This document shows positions 36,332 through 45,111 of a stretch of DNA of 64,000 nucleotides, one piece after another. Position numbers and translations under genes: made by a program. Every line of letters starts with the position of its first letter. The first letter of the stretch is position 1. The stretch is from Novosphingobium sp. SG919 (GTDB lineage: Bacteria > Pseudomonadota > Alphaproteobacteria > Sphingomonadales > Sphingomonadaceae): the NCBI RefSeq assembly GCF_012932495.1, contig NZ_JABCNG010000001.1, forward strand, positions 434,001 to 498,000, given 5' to 3'. Under the pieces are notes generated by a model. It was not told where the DNA came from. It saw nothing but the letters and a program-made list of their open reading frames with translations, and did no database searches.

Positions 36332-37486
36332 CTAGGCCGCAAGTCCTTGGCGGCCATACCACAATGCCAGCATGCGCCAGATCGCCGCCACGGCCAGGAG
36401 GCCGAGCAGGATCGGCACTCGAAAGCCGGCGCCCGCCTCGAGCAGGCCGGCCGCGATCAGGCAGGCGAGCGAGCAGCCCAGGTCCCACCCGCCTTCGGTG
36501 GCCATGTTGAAGCGCAGCGTGCACGAGGATGCGCGCGCCATGGCATAGAGCGGGGCAAGCATGGCGGTGGCCGCCATCGGGGTGACCAATGCGCCCAACG
36601 CCGTCGCGCCCACGGCGGCGAGCGGCGTGGCAAAGGCCAGGGCCTTGGCCGCAAGCGCCAGGATCGCTGCGCCATAGGCCAGCGCCAGCGAATGCAGCGG
36701 CCGCCCGCCATCGATCAGGTGGCCGATCAGCAGGCTGCCTGCCGCCGCGGCCACGCCGGCCACGGCTATAGCCCCGCCAAAAGCGTCGAAGTGCTCACCC
36801 AGGGTAACAAACAGCGCCAGGTTCCAGATCACCGTGGCGCAGCCGGCATGAAACCCTTCGGACAGATAGAGCCGCCGGGCAAAGACCGTCAGCGGCCGGT
36901 CCAGCGTGGCCTCGCGCGCTACACCCGGATTGGGCGCGCCGATCAACGGCAGCACGGCCGCCAGTTGCACCAGCGCGATCGCGCCAAAGCCGATCAACGG
37001 GCCGGCGCGGGCGATGAGCAGCCCGCCCACCAGCGGTGCAACGATGCCCACCACCGCGGTAGTGGCCTGCTGGATCGAAACCTGCCGCCCACCTCGCGCA
37101 CCATCGGCGAGCGCGGAAACAAAGCTGTGCCAGCCGGTCCAATAGAGCACGCTGCCCAGCCCGGTGACCACGATGAACAAGGCCAGCATGCCTGCCGCGG
37201 GCACGGGCCCGGCGCCCGGCACGAAAGGTAGCAGCAGGAAGCTCACCGCCCGCACCAGCACGCCGATCAACACCACGGTGCGCAAACCCGCGCGCCAGGC
37301 CAGCGGCAGGACCAGCCCACGCAGGGCAAAGCGCGCGAGCAGCGTGCCGGCAAAGGCGGCCAGCGCCATGCCATGGGAAAAGCCCTGCGCCACCAGGAAG
37401 CCGGCGATGAACAGCCCGCCGCTCGATTCAACAAACGATTGCAGTCCCACGTGCAGATAGACGCGGCGCATCGGATCGGCGGCCAT
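36332..37486 (-). CDS. MFS-type transporter
   Basis: A 384-residue protein with about 11-12 hydrophobic segments and no soluble domain. It begins MAADPMRRVYLHVGLQSFVESS. FALRGLVLPLAWRAGLRTVVLIG resembles the loop 2-3 MFS element, and the halves are separated by a basic stretch (REATLDRPLTVFARRLYLSEGF). The substrate is unknown. It lies 5 bases after the purN stop and just before cls, so it may share the purine transcript without a biochemical link. The frame runs on to 38128 upstream, but the purN coding in another frame occupies that space, so I use the ATG at 37486. Confidence 0.75.
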   Translation of the reverse strand: MAADPMRRVYLHVGLQSFVESSGGLFIAGFLVAQGFSHGMALAAFAGTLLARFALRGLVLPLAWRAGLRTVVLIGVLVRAVSFLLLPFVPGAGPVPAAGMLALFIVVTGLGSVLYWTGWHSFVSALADGARGGRQVSIQQATTAVVGIVAPLVGGLLIARAGPLIGFGAIALVQLAAVLPLIGAPNPGVAREATLDRPLTVFARRLYLSEGFHAGCATVIWNLALFVTLGEHFDAFGGAIAVAGVAAAAGSLLIGHLIDGGRPLHSLALAYGAAILALAAKALAFATPLAAVGATALGALVTPMAATAMLAPLYAMARASSCTLRFNMATEGGWDLGCSLACLIAAGLLEAGAGFRVPILLGLLAVAAIWRMLALWYGRQGLAA

Positions 37487-37491
37487 GGTGC

Positions 37492-38439
37492 TTAGAACTC
37501 CAGCATCGCGGCGAGGCGGCGCGGCGCGACGGCGGCCCAGCTGCGCTGCAGCCAGGCGGCGATGTCGTCCCAGTCCACGTCGCCTTGATCGAGCCGGATG
37601 GCGATCCAGCCATCGCCGAAATAGGCGGGGCGATAAAACCGCGCGGGGTCGTTCTCGATCAGTTGCGCCTGTTCTTCCACGCCGCTGATCTTGACCAGCA
37701 GGGCCACGCGCCCATCGCCATGATGGTTGCCGCTGACATAGGCGAACTTCTTGCCCTTGATCACGCCAAAGCAGGCCATGCCATGGCTCGAAACTTCGTC
37801 GGCCTCGGGCAGGGCCAGGGCGCGTTCGCGCACTTGCTGCGCCAGCCAGTCGGCGCTGGTTTCGCGGCTGACAAGCTGTTCCAGGCAGCGCGAATAGAGC
37901 TGGTGTTCGGCAAACAGCACGCGCGCGGCCAGGGTTTCGGGCGTGTCGCCCGGCAGGATCGCCACGCGCGTCTGCCCCAGGATCGGCCCATCGTCCAGCT
38001 CGGGGGTGACCAGGTGCACGGTGCAGCCACCGTGGCTGTCCCCGGCGGCAATCGCGCGTTCGTGGGTGTGCAGCCCCTTGTAGAGCGGAAGCAGCGATGG
38101 GTGGATGTTGAGCATCCGCCCGTCCCACCGCGCCACGAATGCGGGCGAAAGGATGCGCATATAGCCCGCCAGCGCGATATAGCGCGCGCCGGCCGCCACC
38201 ACTTGCGCTTCCATCAGCGCGTCGTGCTCGGCACGTGGTATGCCCTTGTGCGGCAGGGCAAAGGTGGGCACGCCTTCGGCCGCGGCCAGGGCCAACCCCT
38301 TGGCTGCCGGATCGTTGGAAAGCACCAGCGCGATCTCGTAAGGGCAGTCTGCGGCGCGGCTGGCATAGAGCAGGGCGGCCATGTTGGTGCCGCTACCCGA
38401 AATGAAGACCGCTACCTTTGCCTTGGCCACTTTGTTCAA
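37492..38439 (-). CDS. purN: Phosphoribosylglycinamide formyltransferase fused to a YjbR/MmcQ domain
   Basis: A 315-residue protein. Residues 1-200 are PurN: VFISGSGTNMAALL (nucleotide loop), the catalytic Asn111 and His113 in MLNIHPSLLPLYKG, and Asp150 in HLVTPELDDGPILGQ. It formylates GAR in purine synthesis. Normal PurN ends near residue 200; here residues about 205-315 add a YjbR/MmcQ fold (SSHGMACFGVIKGKKFAYV; FYRPAYFGDGWIAIRLDQGDVDWDDI; LQRSWAAVAPRRL). YjbR proteins are small DNA-binding-like domains of unclear role, so its purpose here is unknown. It is downstream of purM on the same strand with a REP-like repeat in the 134-base gap. Confidence 0.92.
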   Translation of the reverse strand: MNKVAKAKVAVFISGSGTNMAALLYASRAADCPYEIALVLSNDPAAKGLALAAAEGVPTFALPHKGIPRAEHDALMEAQVVAAGARYIALAGYMRILSPAFVARWDGRMLNIHPSLLPLYKGLHTHERAIAAGDSHGGCTVHLVTPELDDGPILGQTRVAILPGDTPETLAARVLFAEHQLYSRCLEQLVSRETSADWLAQQVRERALALPEADEVSSHGMACFGVIKGKKFAYVSGNHHGDGRVALLVKISGVEEQAQLIENDPARFYRPAYFGDGWIAIRLDQGDVDWDDIAAWLQRSWAAVAPRRLAAMLEF

Positions 38440-38468
38440 TCCTTGGCACGCTACGTGGGAACTTGGCC

Positions 38469-38548
38469 CTTCGACAGGCTCAGGGCGAACGGAAGTTGGG
38501 GGAATAGCCCCACCTTATCCACCCACGTTCGGGCTGAGCTTGTCGAAG
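38469..38548. repeat. Inverted pair of REP-like elements between purM and purN
   Basis: CTTCGACAGGCTCAGGGCGAAC (38469-38490) and the near-complement GTTCGGGCTGAGCTTGTCGAAG (38527-38548) form a long imperfect hairpin with a loop of about 36 bases. The second arm differs by one base from a copy at 56540. Such TTCGACA...GTTCGG elements are dispersed REP-like repeats in many alphaproteobacteria and can affect mRNA stability or termination. No associated transposase is seen. Confidence 0.75.
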
Positions 38549-38573
38549 CCCCTAAGCCCCAAGGCCCAACGCC

Positions 38574-39680
38574 TCAACCGATATGCACCGCTTCCCACGG
38601 CTCGCGGGCAGACCAGGCTTCGGCGCTGCCGAACACGGTGCAGCCCTTGTCGCCTTCCACCACGGTGCCGATGGTAAACACGGTTTCGCCCGCCGCGGCC
38701 AGATCGGCGGCCAGGCTTTCCGCTTCACCCGCTTCCACCGCCAGCACCATGCCGATGCCGCAGTTGAAGGTGCGCGCCATTTCGCCCGGCTCGATATGGC
38801 CCTGCGCCTGCAGGAATGCCATCAGGCGCGGCTGTTCCCAGGCATCGGCATCGATCCGCGCATGCAGGCCCTTGGGCAGCACGCGGGGCACGTTTTCCAG
38901 CAACCCGCCGCCGGTGATGTGGGCCAGGGCGTTGATCCGGCCCGAACGGATGAACGGCAGCAGCGTCTTGACGTAGATGCGCGTCGGCTCGATCAGCACG
39001 TCGATCAGCAGGCGTTCGTTGTCGAACAGGGCGGGACGATCCAGCTTCCAGCCCTTGTCGGCGGCCAGGCGCCGCACCAGCGAATAGCCGTTGGAATGCA
39101 CGCCCGACGAGGCGAGGCCGAGCAGCACGTTGCCGGCCGCCACCTTGTCACCGGTCAGTTGCTCGCCGCGCTCCACCGCGCCCACGCAGAAACCAGCGAG
39201 GTCATAGTCGCCATCGGCATACATGCCCGGCATTTCAGCGGTTTCGCCGCCGATCAGTGCACAGCCAGCCAGCTTGCAACCATCGGCAATGCCGGCCACG
39301 ACTCGCTCTGCCACGCCGTTGTCCAACCGGCCGGTGGCGAAATAATCCAGGAAGAACAGCGGTTCGGCGCCCTGCACGATCAGGTCGTTGACGCACATGG
39401 CGACAAGATCGATGCCGATCGCATCGTGGCGGTCATGATCGATCGCCAGCTTGACCTTGGTGCCCACGCCATCGTTGCCGGCCACCAGCAGCGGGTCTTT
39501 GTATCCCGCCGCCTTGAGATCGAAAAAGCCGCCGAATCCGCCCAGTTCAGCGTCGGCGCCGGGGCGTGCGGTGGCTTTGGCAAGCGGGCCGATGGCCTTT
39601 ACCAAGGCGTTGCCGGCGGCGATGTTGACGCCTGCCTGTTCGTAGGAATAGCTCTGGGGCTTGGAAGTGTCGTTGGCCAT
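38574..39680 (-). CDS. purM: Phosphoribosylformylglycinamidine cyclo-ligase
   Basis: A 368-residue AIR synthetase. [21 protein letters not shown] opens the protein; [18 protein letters not shown] and [27 protein letters not shown] are the ATP/FGAM-binding motifs; [30 protein letters not shown] and [18 protein letters not shown] are further hallmarks. It closes the imidazole ring in purine synthesis. It precedes purN, the standard purMN order, with a REP-like element between them that may tune the ratio of the two products. It is divergent from the DUF2066 gene. Confidence 0.97.
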   Translation of the reverse strand: MANDTSKPQSYSYEQAGVNIAAGNALVKAIGPLAKATARPGADAELGGFGGFFDLKAAGYKDPLLVAGNDGVGTKVKLAIDHDRHDAIGIDLVAMCVNDLIVQGAEPLFFLDYFATGRLDNGVAERVVAGIADGCKLAGCALIGGETAEMPGMYADGDYDLAGFCVGAVERGEQLTGDKVAAGNVLLGLASSGVHSNGYSLVRRLAADKGWKLDRPALFDNERLLIDVLIEPTRIYVKTLLPFIRSGRINALAHITGGGLLENVPRVLPKGLHARIDADAWEQPRLMAFLQAQGHIEPGEMARTFNCGIGMVLAVEAGEAESLAADLAAAGETVFTIGTVVEGDKGCTVFGSAEAWSAREPWEAVHIG

Positions 39681-39764
39681 GATGATCGGCGCCTAGCCGT
39701 TTCCGACTTGGATTTCCACTTGCCTTTGGGCAAAAGCGCCCGGCACCCTTTGTCCGGAGTTCCC

Positions 39765-41060
39765 TTGGCCGTTCTGCGCCTGTCTTTCCCGCCCCGCCTG
39801 TCTCGCTCATGGTTGACGCTGGGCGCCGCCGGTGCCGCGACGGCCGCCCTCGCCGTTCTGGTCGGGCCGCAGATCGTGGCGCAGATCGCGGGCGATCGCG
39901 GCATCGCGCCCATTGCCAGCACCGGCGATTTCGAAGTGAGCGGGATCGAGGTGAACGTGCAGGGCGCCTCCGCCGCCGATGCCCGCGCCAAGGGGTGGCA
40001 GGAGGCCGAAAAGCTGGCCTGGCAGAAACTTTGGAAAACCAATGGCCTGGGCGGCGGCGAGGCGCCCGCGCTCGATCCCGCGACGTTGGATGGCATGGTT
40101 GCCGCCGTCGTAGTGGAGCAGGAGCAGATCGGCCCGCATCGCTATATCGCGCGGCTCGGTGTCACGTTCGATCGCGCCCGCACCGGTGGATATCTTGGCA
40201 TGCATGGCCAGGTCGCGCGCTCCGCGCCCTTGCTGATCATTCCCGTGCTTTACGAAGGCGGCGTCGCCTCGGTCTATGAAACGCGCACGCCCTGGCAGCG
40301 CGCCTGGGCCGAATTCCACACCGGCGAAAGCGCGATCGACTATGTGCGGCCCAACGGCGGCGGCGCCGATTCGCTGCTGCTGACGGAAGGCCAACTCACC
40401 CGCCGCAGCCGCAACTGGTGGCGCCTGGTGCTGGATGAATTCGGCGCGGCCGACGTGATCATGCCGATCGCGCGGCTGACGCGGGAATTTCCCGGCGGGC
40501 CGATCCATGGCACGTTCACCGCGCGCCATGGGCCCGACAACCGCTTCATCGGCCAGTTCGAATTGACCGCGCCCAGCGACGACCAGTTGCCGCAGATGCT
40601 CGCCGATGCCGTGCATCGCCTGGACGCGCTTTACACCCAGGCCCTGCAGCAAGGGGCACTGGCGCCCGATCCTTCGCTCAACATGGCGCCCCAGCTCGAT
40701 CCCAAGCTGATCAACCAGATTCTCGATTCGCTGGGCCCGGTGCGCCAGGCCACGCCCGGCGCCGCGCCGGTGGCCGGCGTGCCCGTGCCCGGCGCTCCCG
40801 CGGCGGCGCCAGGCGCCGGCGCGCCTGCCACGTTCACCGTGCAGGTGGCGACGGCCGATGGCGCCGCACTCGATGCCGGGCTTGCCGCCGTGCGCGGCGT
40901 GGCCGGCGTGCAGGGCGCGGCGACCACCAGCGTGGCGATCGGCGGCACATCGGTCCTGCGCGTCACGTTTGCCGGCGATCTGGAAGGTTTGGCCGCCGGC
41001 CTGCGCGCGCAAGGGTGGAAAGTCACCCAGGGCGCCAACGCGCTATCGATCCGCAAATAG
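39765..41060 (+). CDS. Periplasmic DUF2066-type protein
   Basis: About 431 residues. The TTG at 39765 has GGAG five bases upstream and gives a basic, hydrophobic signal anchor (LSRSWLTLGAAGAATAALAVLV). GIEVNVQGASAADARAKGWQEAEKLAWQKLW and YIARLGVTFDRARTGGYLGM resemble DUF2066 proteins, which in proteobacteria lie between purM and hda. A Pro/Ala linker (about 40740-40830) leads to a small C-terminal domain (TFTVQVATADGAALDAGLAAVRGVAGVQGAATT). Its function is unknown. It is followed after 112 bases by hdaA. Confidence 0.65.
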   Translation: MAVLRLSFPPRLSRSWLTLGAAGAATAALAVLVGPQIVAQIAGDRGIAPIASTGDFEVSGIEVNVQGASAADARAKGWQEAEKLAWQKLWKTNGLGGGEAPALDPATLDGMVAAVVVEQEQIGPHRYIARLGVTFDRARTGGYLGMHGQVARSAPLLIIPVLYEGGVASVYETRTPWQRAWAEFHTGESAIDYVRPNGGGADSLLLTEGQLTRRSRNWWRLVLDEFGAADVIMPIARLTREFPGGPIHGTFTARHGPDNRFIGQFELTAPSDDQLPQMLADAVHRLDALYTQALQQGALAPDPSLNMAPQLDPKLINQILDSLGPVRQATPGAAPVAGVPVPGAPAAAPGAGAPATFTVQVATADGAALDAGLAAVRGVAGVQGAATTSVAIGGTSVLRVTFAGDLEGLAAGLRAQGWKVTQGANALSIRK

Positions 41061-41172
41061 GCGGTTATCCCCGCCCAAGATCCCGCGATCCACAGGGTAG
41101 CCCCCAGATTCGGCCCCCAAAGCGCAGGATCGCGGTGGTCTTGCCGTTCCCTTCACGTTCCCGTGTTCCTAT

Positions 41173-41793
41173 ATGCCACCCATGACAAGCCAGATTGCCC
41201 TTCCTCTTTCCCCTGTCCACGGGGCCGAAAACATCGTGGTTGGCCCCTCGTTGCAGCCGGTGATCGATGGCCTGGTTGCGGCCCATGACTGGCCTTATCG
41301 CAGCTGCATCCTTTCCGGCCCGACGCGCTCGGGCAAAAGCCTGCTGGCCCGCTGGTTCGAAAGTTCCGGGCTGGGCGATGCGCTCGATGGCGCCGATCGC
41401 CTGCCCGAAGACGATGTGTTCCATGCCTGGAACCGCGCCCAGGCCAGCGGCCGGCCGCTGCTGCTGGTCAACGATGCCGGGCCGGGCCAATGGCGGGTCA
41501 AACTGCCCGATCTGGCTTCGCGCCTGGGCGGGTCGATGGCCCTGACCATTCCGCCGCCCGATGAAGAGCTGCTGGTCCAACTGCTTGAAGAGCATGCGGC
41601 ACGGCGCGGCCTGGCGCTGGGCGATGCGGCGTTGGCGTTCCTGCTGCCCCGGATCGAGCGCAGCCATGCCGCCGCGCAGACCGTGGTCGAAACCATCGAC
41701 CGCCTGAGCCTGGAGCGCAAGGCACCGGTCACCACCGCGCTGGTGCGCGATGCCCTGGCCCAGGTGCAGGGCCCGGACAAGGTTGAGGATTGA
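41173..41793 (+). CDS. hdaA: DnaA-related regulatory protein HdaA
   Basis: A 206-residue AAA+ protein lacking the DnaA DNA-binding domain. TSQIALPLS near the N-terminus is the clamp-binding motif (like QLSLPL in Hda), and [19 protein letters not shown] is the Walker A loop. With the sliding clamp it stimulates ATP hydrolysis by DnaA, preventing re-initiation. Either ATG 41173 or 41182 could be the start. The DUF2066 gene is upstream and cysE follows 28 bases downstream, an order common in sphingomonads. Confidence 0.88.
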   Translation: MPPMTSQIALPLSPVHGAENIVVGPSLQPVIDGLVAAHDWPYRSCILSGPTRSGKSLLARWFESSGLGDALDGADRLPEDDVFHAWNRAQASGRPLLLVNDAGPGQWRVKLPDLASRLGGSMALTIPPPDEELLVQLLEEHAARRGLALGDAALAFLLPRIERSHAAAQTVVETIDRLSLERKAPVTTALVRDALAQVQGPDKVED

Positions 41794-41821
41794 CCGATGG
41801 TGGCGCGATGAGGAACGTGGC

Positions 41822-42511
41822 ATGATGCTTTCCGGCCTGATCGCCTATCTCGATTCCATTCGCGCCCGCGATCCGGCGCCGCGTTCGCGCTGGGAAATCC
41901 TGCTCTACCCCGGTCTTTGGGCCGTGGCGCTGCACCGCGTGGCGCATTGGCTGTTTGAAGGGCGGATGTTTTTCCTGGCGCGGCTGGTCAATCACATCTC
42001 GCGCTTTCTGACCGGGATCGACATCCATCCCGGCGCCACGATCGGCCGGCGGCTGTTCATCGACCATGGCTTTTCTGTGATCGGGGAAACCGCGCAGATC
42101 GGTGACGATGTCACGATCTATCAATGCGTTACCCTGGGCGGCACGAACCCGACCAATGGCGTTGCCGGCAAGCGGCATCCCACCCTGGCCGATGGCGTGA
42201 TCGTGGGGTCTGGCGCGCAGATCCTGGGGCCGATCACCGTCGGCATCGGCGCACGCGTGGGTGCCAATGCCGTGGTTACCGAAGACGTGGCGCCGGGCAC
42301 CACGATGGTCGGCTGGAAATCGCGCCCCACCGACGTGCCGATGGCCGATTGGCTGCGCGATTTCCTGCCTTATGGCACGCCCTGCGCGGAGCCGGTTGCA
42401 GAGCCGCTTTCGGCCGCCGATGCGGCGCGGATCGCCGTGCTGGAGGCTGAAGTGGCGGCGCTCAAGGCACAAGTGGCAGCGCTGCTGGCCCAGCGCACGG
42501 TGACGCCCTGA
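41822..42511 (+). CDS. cysE: Serine O-acetyltransferase (EpsC/short CysE type)
   Basis: A 229-residue left-handed beta-helix acyltransferase. [43 protein letters not shown] contains the hexapeptide repeats and the catalytic His of the IDHG motif, and [23 protein letters not shown] follows. It makes O-acetylserine, the carbon donor for cysteine. It lacks the long N-terminal helical domain of E. coli CysE, as in the EpsC group, and carries a C-terminal helix of about 40 residues ([21 protein letters not shown]), probably a coiled coil. A DUF2794 gene begins 38 bases downstream. Confidence 0.93.
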   Translation: MMLSGLIAYLDSIRARDPAPRSRWEILLYPGLWAVALHRVAHWLFEGRMFFLARLVNHISRFLTGIDIHPGATIGRRLFIDHGFSVIGETAQIGDDVTIYQCVTLGGTNPTNGVAGKRHPTLADGVIVGSGAQILGPITVGIGARVGANAVVTEDVAPGTTMVGWKSRPTDVPMADWLRDFLPYGTPCAEPVAEPLSAADAARIAVLEAEVAALKAQVAALLAQRTVTP

Positions 42512-42549
42512 GCGCGCCCGTCAACGGACCGGGCGATGCGCCGGGGAAT

Positions 42550-42885
42550 GTGGTGCCGCTGGTGCCGGCCATGCGCGCGGCGGCCCAGGTGGCGTTCGAC
42601 CGGCTGGAACTGCTGCGCATCCTCGATCTTTATGGCCGCATGGTGGCGGCGGGGCTGTGGCGCGACTATGCGATGGATTTCGGCAAGGAAGCGGCCAGTT
42701 TCTCCGCCTTTCGGCGCACGGCCGAGCGGCCCACCGCCCGCATCGAAAAGCGTCCCGCCCTGCGCGGACGCCAGGGCATGTGGGCGCTCTATGGCGAAGC
42801 GGGCCAGGTTCTCAAGCGCGGGCACGAACTGGCTGGCGTGCTGTCCCCGCTCGAGCGCCGCCTGCTCAAGCTGGTGGAGGACTAG
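42550..42885 (+). CDS. DUF2794 family protein
   Basis: A 111-residue protein: FDRLELLRILDLYGRMVAAGLWRDYAMDF, EKRPALRGRQGMWALYGEAGQVLKRGHELAGVL, matching the alphaproteobacterial DUF2794 family, of unknown function. The family is short, soluble and mostly alpha/beta. Its start is uncertain: GTG at 42550 is used, and there is no clear ribosome site. It follows cysE and precedes a possible small lipoprotein. Conserved basic residues suggest nucleic-acid or phosphate contact, but that is speculative. Confidence 0.78.
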   Translation: MVPLVPAMRAAAQVAFDRLELLRILDLYGRMVAAGLWRDYAMDFGKEAASFSAFRRTAERPTARIEKRPALRGRQGMWALYGEAGQVLKRGHELAGVLSPLERRLLKLVED

Positions 42886-42907
42886 CGCCGTCCTGGGGCT
42901 GGCCCCG

Positions 42908-43186
42908 ATGCTGACTATGCTCGCAGCCTGTCAGCAGGCTCCGGTGGCGCGCCAGCGGGCCGAGCACGAACAGCCGGTGCTGCGCGTGCTCTATCGCGAT
43001 GGACACGACAGCATGCTGCGCACCCTGTCGCGCGACGGGGGCCCCGCGCCCGACGACGAATGCCATGCCGCCTTGCTCATCGACGGGCAGACCGGCGCGG
43101 CGCGGCGCCTTTCGCGCGCCGAAGCGGACGCCCGCACGGCAACCATGCAACTGGCTGGGGCCACGCCGGGAACCTGTCCCGGATAG
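42908..43186 (+). CDS. Small lipoprotein-like protein, function unknown
   Basis: About 92 residues. MLTMLAACQQAPVARQRAEHEQ has an LAAC lipobox-like motif, but the hydrophobic stretch before it is very short from this start; the frame is open upstream without another good start, so the true start may lie earlier. The rest is polar with cysteines in DDECHAALL and GTCPG. It follows the DUF2794 gene by about 20 bases and could be co-transcribed. I do not recognise a family. Confidence 0.4.
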   Translation: MLTMLAACQQAPVARQRAEHEQPVLRVLYRDGHDSMLRTLSRDGGPAPDDECHAALLIDGQTGAARRLSRAEADARTATMQLAGATPGTCPG

Positions 43187-43299
43187 GGAAAGCGCCGGAT
43201 ACCCTGCTTACCAAAGCCTTGCAGCGGGCACGCTATGCCGCCTGGTGAAAGGCAGGCACTGCATCGGCCTGCCAGGTTGCAAGGACAAGGGTACGATAC

Positions 43300-45111
43300 A
43301 TGGCATGGGCAAGCGGGCTGGCGGGCAGGCTGGAAGACAAGTCGATCGATGCGCGGCTCAACATCCAGGCGCGCGCCGCGGTGATTTCCGCCGTCGTCGT
43401 GTTTGCCACGATCATCACCAGCTCGCTGTTCGCGCTGGACCGGCAGCGCCAGGCCCACATCTACAGCCAGCAGGCGGTCCGCGCCGCGATGCTCGAGAAA
43501 GACTTCACCTCGCTCGCGCGTGACGTGTTCCGCCATGCCGCGATCAACACGGCCGACAGCCGCAAGGATGTCGACGGGAATATCGGCGATATGAAGGATT
43601 CGATGGCGGCTGCAAAGGCCGAACTCGATGATTCCGAAGACGCCGTGGTGGATCAGGTGGGCCAGAAGTTCGAAACCTATAGCGCCCTGGTCAACCAGGC
43701 CTTTGCCAATGGCCAGGTGGACCACGCCACGCTCACGCGGGCCGAGGCGGTGGGAGACGAACTGGACGACACGATCGAGAAGATCCGCAATCCGGTGATC
43801 GCCAAGGCCGAGGCCGTGGCCCAGCAGCAGACCATGCTGGCCTGGGTGACCCTGGCCGTGACCGGCGCGATCAGCCTGGTGATCGGCGCATTCTCGTTCC
43901 TGCTGGCGCGCCGGGTGCGCGGTTCGATCTCGGGTGAGCTGGGCGAACTGGCCAGCACCATCGCCCGCATCACCCAGGGCCACTACAACACCAGCGTGCC
44001 GTTCGACGATCGCCACGACGACATCGGCCAATTGGCCCGCGCCGCGGTGAACCTGCGCGAAACCAGCAAGGCGCGCGAGGAAGCCGATCACGAGATGCGC
44101 GAACTGGTCAATGCCATGGTCAGCGCGCTCGATCGCCTGGCGCAGGGTGACCTGACCGTCACGATGCCCCAGGTTTCCCCCGCCTTTGCCAAGCTGCGCA
44201 CCGATTTCAACGGCGCGGTCAAGGCGCTGCACGATGCGATCAACTCCGTTTCCATCGCCGCCGCGGCGATCGAGAACGGCGCGCGCGAGATCGACGCGGC
44301 CAGCGACGATCTGTCGATCCGGTCCGAAGCGCAGGCGGCCGATCTCAGCGCCGCCTCGGTCAAGCTGGGCGAAGTGACCGTGACCGTGAAGGATACCGCC
44401 AACAGCGCCACCGAGGCCGCCGGCGTGGTCAGCACGGCCGTGCGCGAAGCGGGCGAGGGTGGGCAGACCATCCGCGAGGCGGTGGCCGCGATGGGCAACA
44501 TCGAAAAGGCTTCGGACGAAATCAGCCAGATCATCAGCGTGATCGACGGGATCACGTTCCAGACCAACCTGCTTGCGCTCAACGCCGGGGTAGAAGCCGC
44601 GCGCGCTGGCGAAGCGGGCAAGGGCTTTGCCGTGGTGGCCAGCGAAGTGCGCGCCCTGGCGCAGCGTTCTTCCGATGCCGCCAGCCAGATTCGTAGCCTG
44701 ATCGAATCCTCCGGCCGTGAAGTCTCGGGCGGGGTGCAACTGGTGCGCCGGGCGGGTGAGGCGTTCACCGCGATCGGCCAGCGCATCGCGCAGATTACCG
44801 CGCTGGTCGAACGCATTCGCGACGGATCGGAAAACCAGTCGGAAAGCCTGGGCACGATCAACGTGGCGGTGAGCGGAATGGATCGCACCACGCAACAGAA
44901 CGCCGCCATGGTGGAACAAGCCACTGCCGCGGCCAAGAGCCTGGCAACCGAGGCGCGCCAACTTACCGACCTGGTCGACCGGTTCGGCATCGAAAACCGC
45001 GCCAGCGCCTATCGCCCGGCCAGCGCGCCGTCACGGCGTGCCGCACCGGCCCCCGCCTATAGCGGCAACCTGGCGCTGGCCCATTCCGACGAAGGCTTCA
45101 ACGAGTTCTGA
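43300..45111 (+). CDS. Methyl-accepting chemotaxis protein
   Basis: A 603-residue receptor. One membrane segment near the start (AAVISAVVVFATIITSSLF), a periplasmic helical sensor of about 130 residues, a second segment (WVTLAVTGAISLVIGAFSFLLA), a HAMP domain, and a signalling domain with the standard hairpin tip (DGITFQTNLLALNAGVEAARAGE). It senses an unknown stimulus and controls CheA. The C-terminus FNEF, after a Pro/Ala linker, resembles the aromatic-acidic tail to which methylation enzymes bind in other receptors. It stands away from any che operon. Its stop codon overlaps the convergent kinase gene by 14 bases. Confidence 0.95.
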   Translation: MAWASGLAGRLEDKSIDARLNIQARAAVISAVVVFATIITSSLFALDRQRQAHIYSQQAVRAAMLEKDFTSLARDVFRHAAINTADSRKDVDGNIGDMKDSMAAAKAELDDSEDAVVDQVGQKFETYSALVNQAFANGQVDHATLTRAEAVGDELDDTIEKIRNPVIAKAEAVAQQQTMLAWVTLAVTGAISLVIGAFSFLLARRVRGSISGELGELASTIARITQGHYNTSVPFDDRHDDIGQLARAAVNLRETSKAREEADHEMRELVNAMVSALDRLAQGDLTVTMPQVSPAFAKLRTDFNGAVKALHDAINSVSIAAAAIENGAREIDAASDDLSIRSEAQAADLSAASVKLGEVTVTVKDTANSATEAAGVVSTAVREAGEGGQTIREAVAAMGNIEKASDEISQIISVIDGITFQTNLLALNAGVEAARAGEAGKGFAVVASEVRALAQRSSDAASQIRSLIESSGREVSGGVQLVRRAGEAFTAIGQRIAQITALVERIRDGSENQSESLGTINVAVSGMDRTTQQNAAMVEQATAAAKSLATEARQLTDLVDRFGIENRASAYRPASAPSRRAAPAPAYSGNLALAHSDEGFNEF

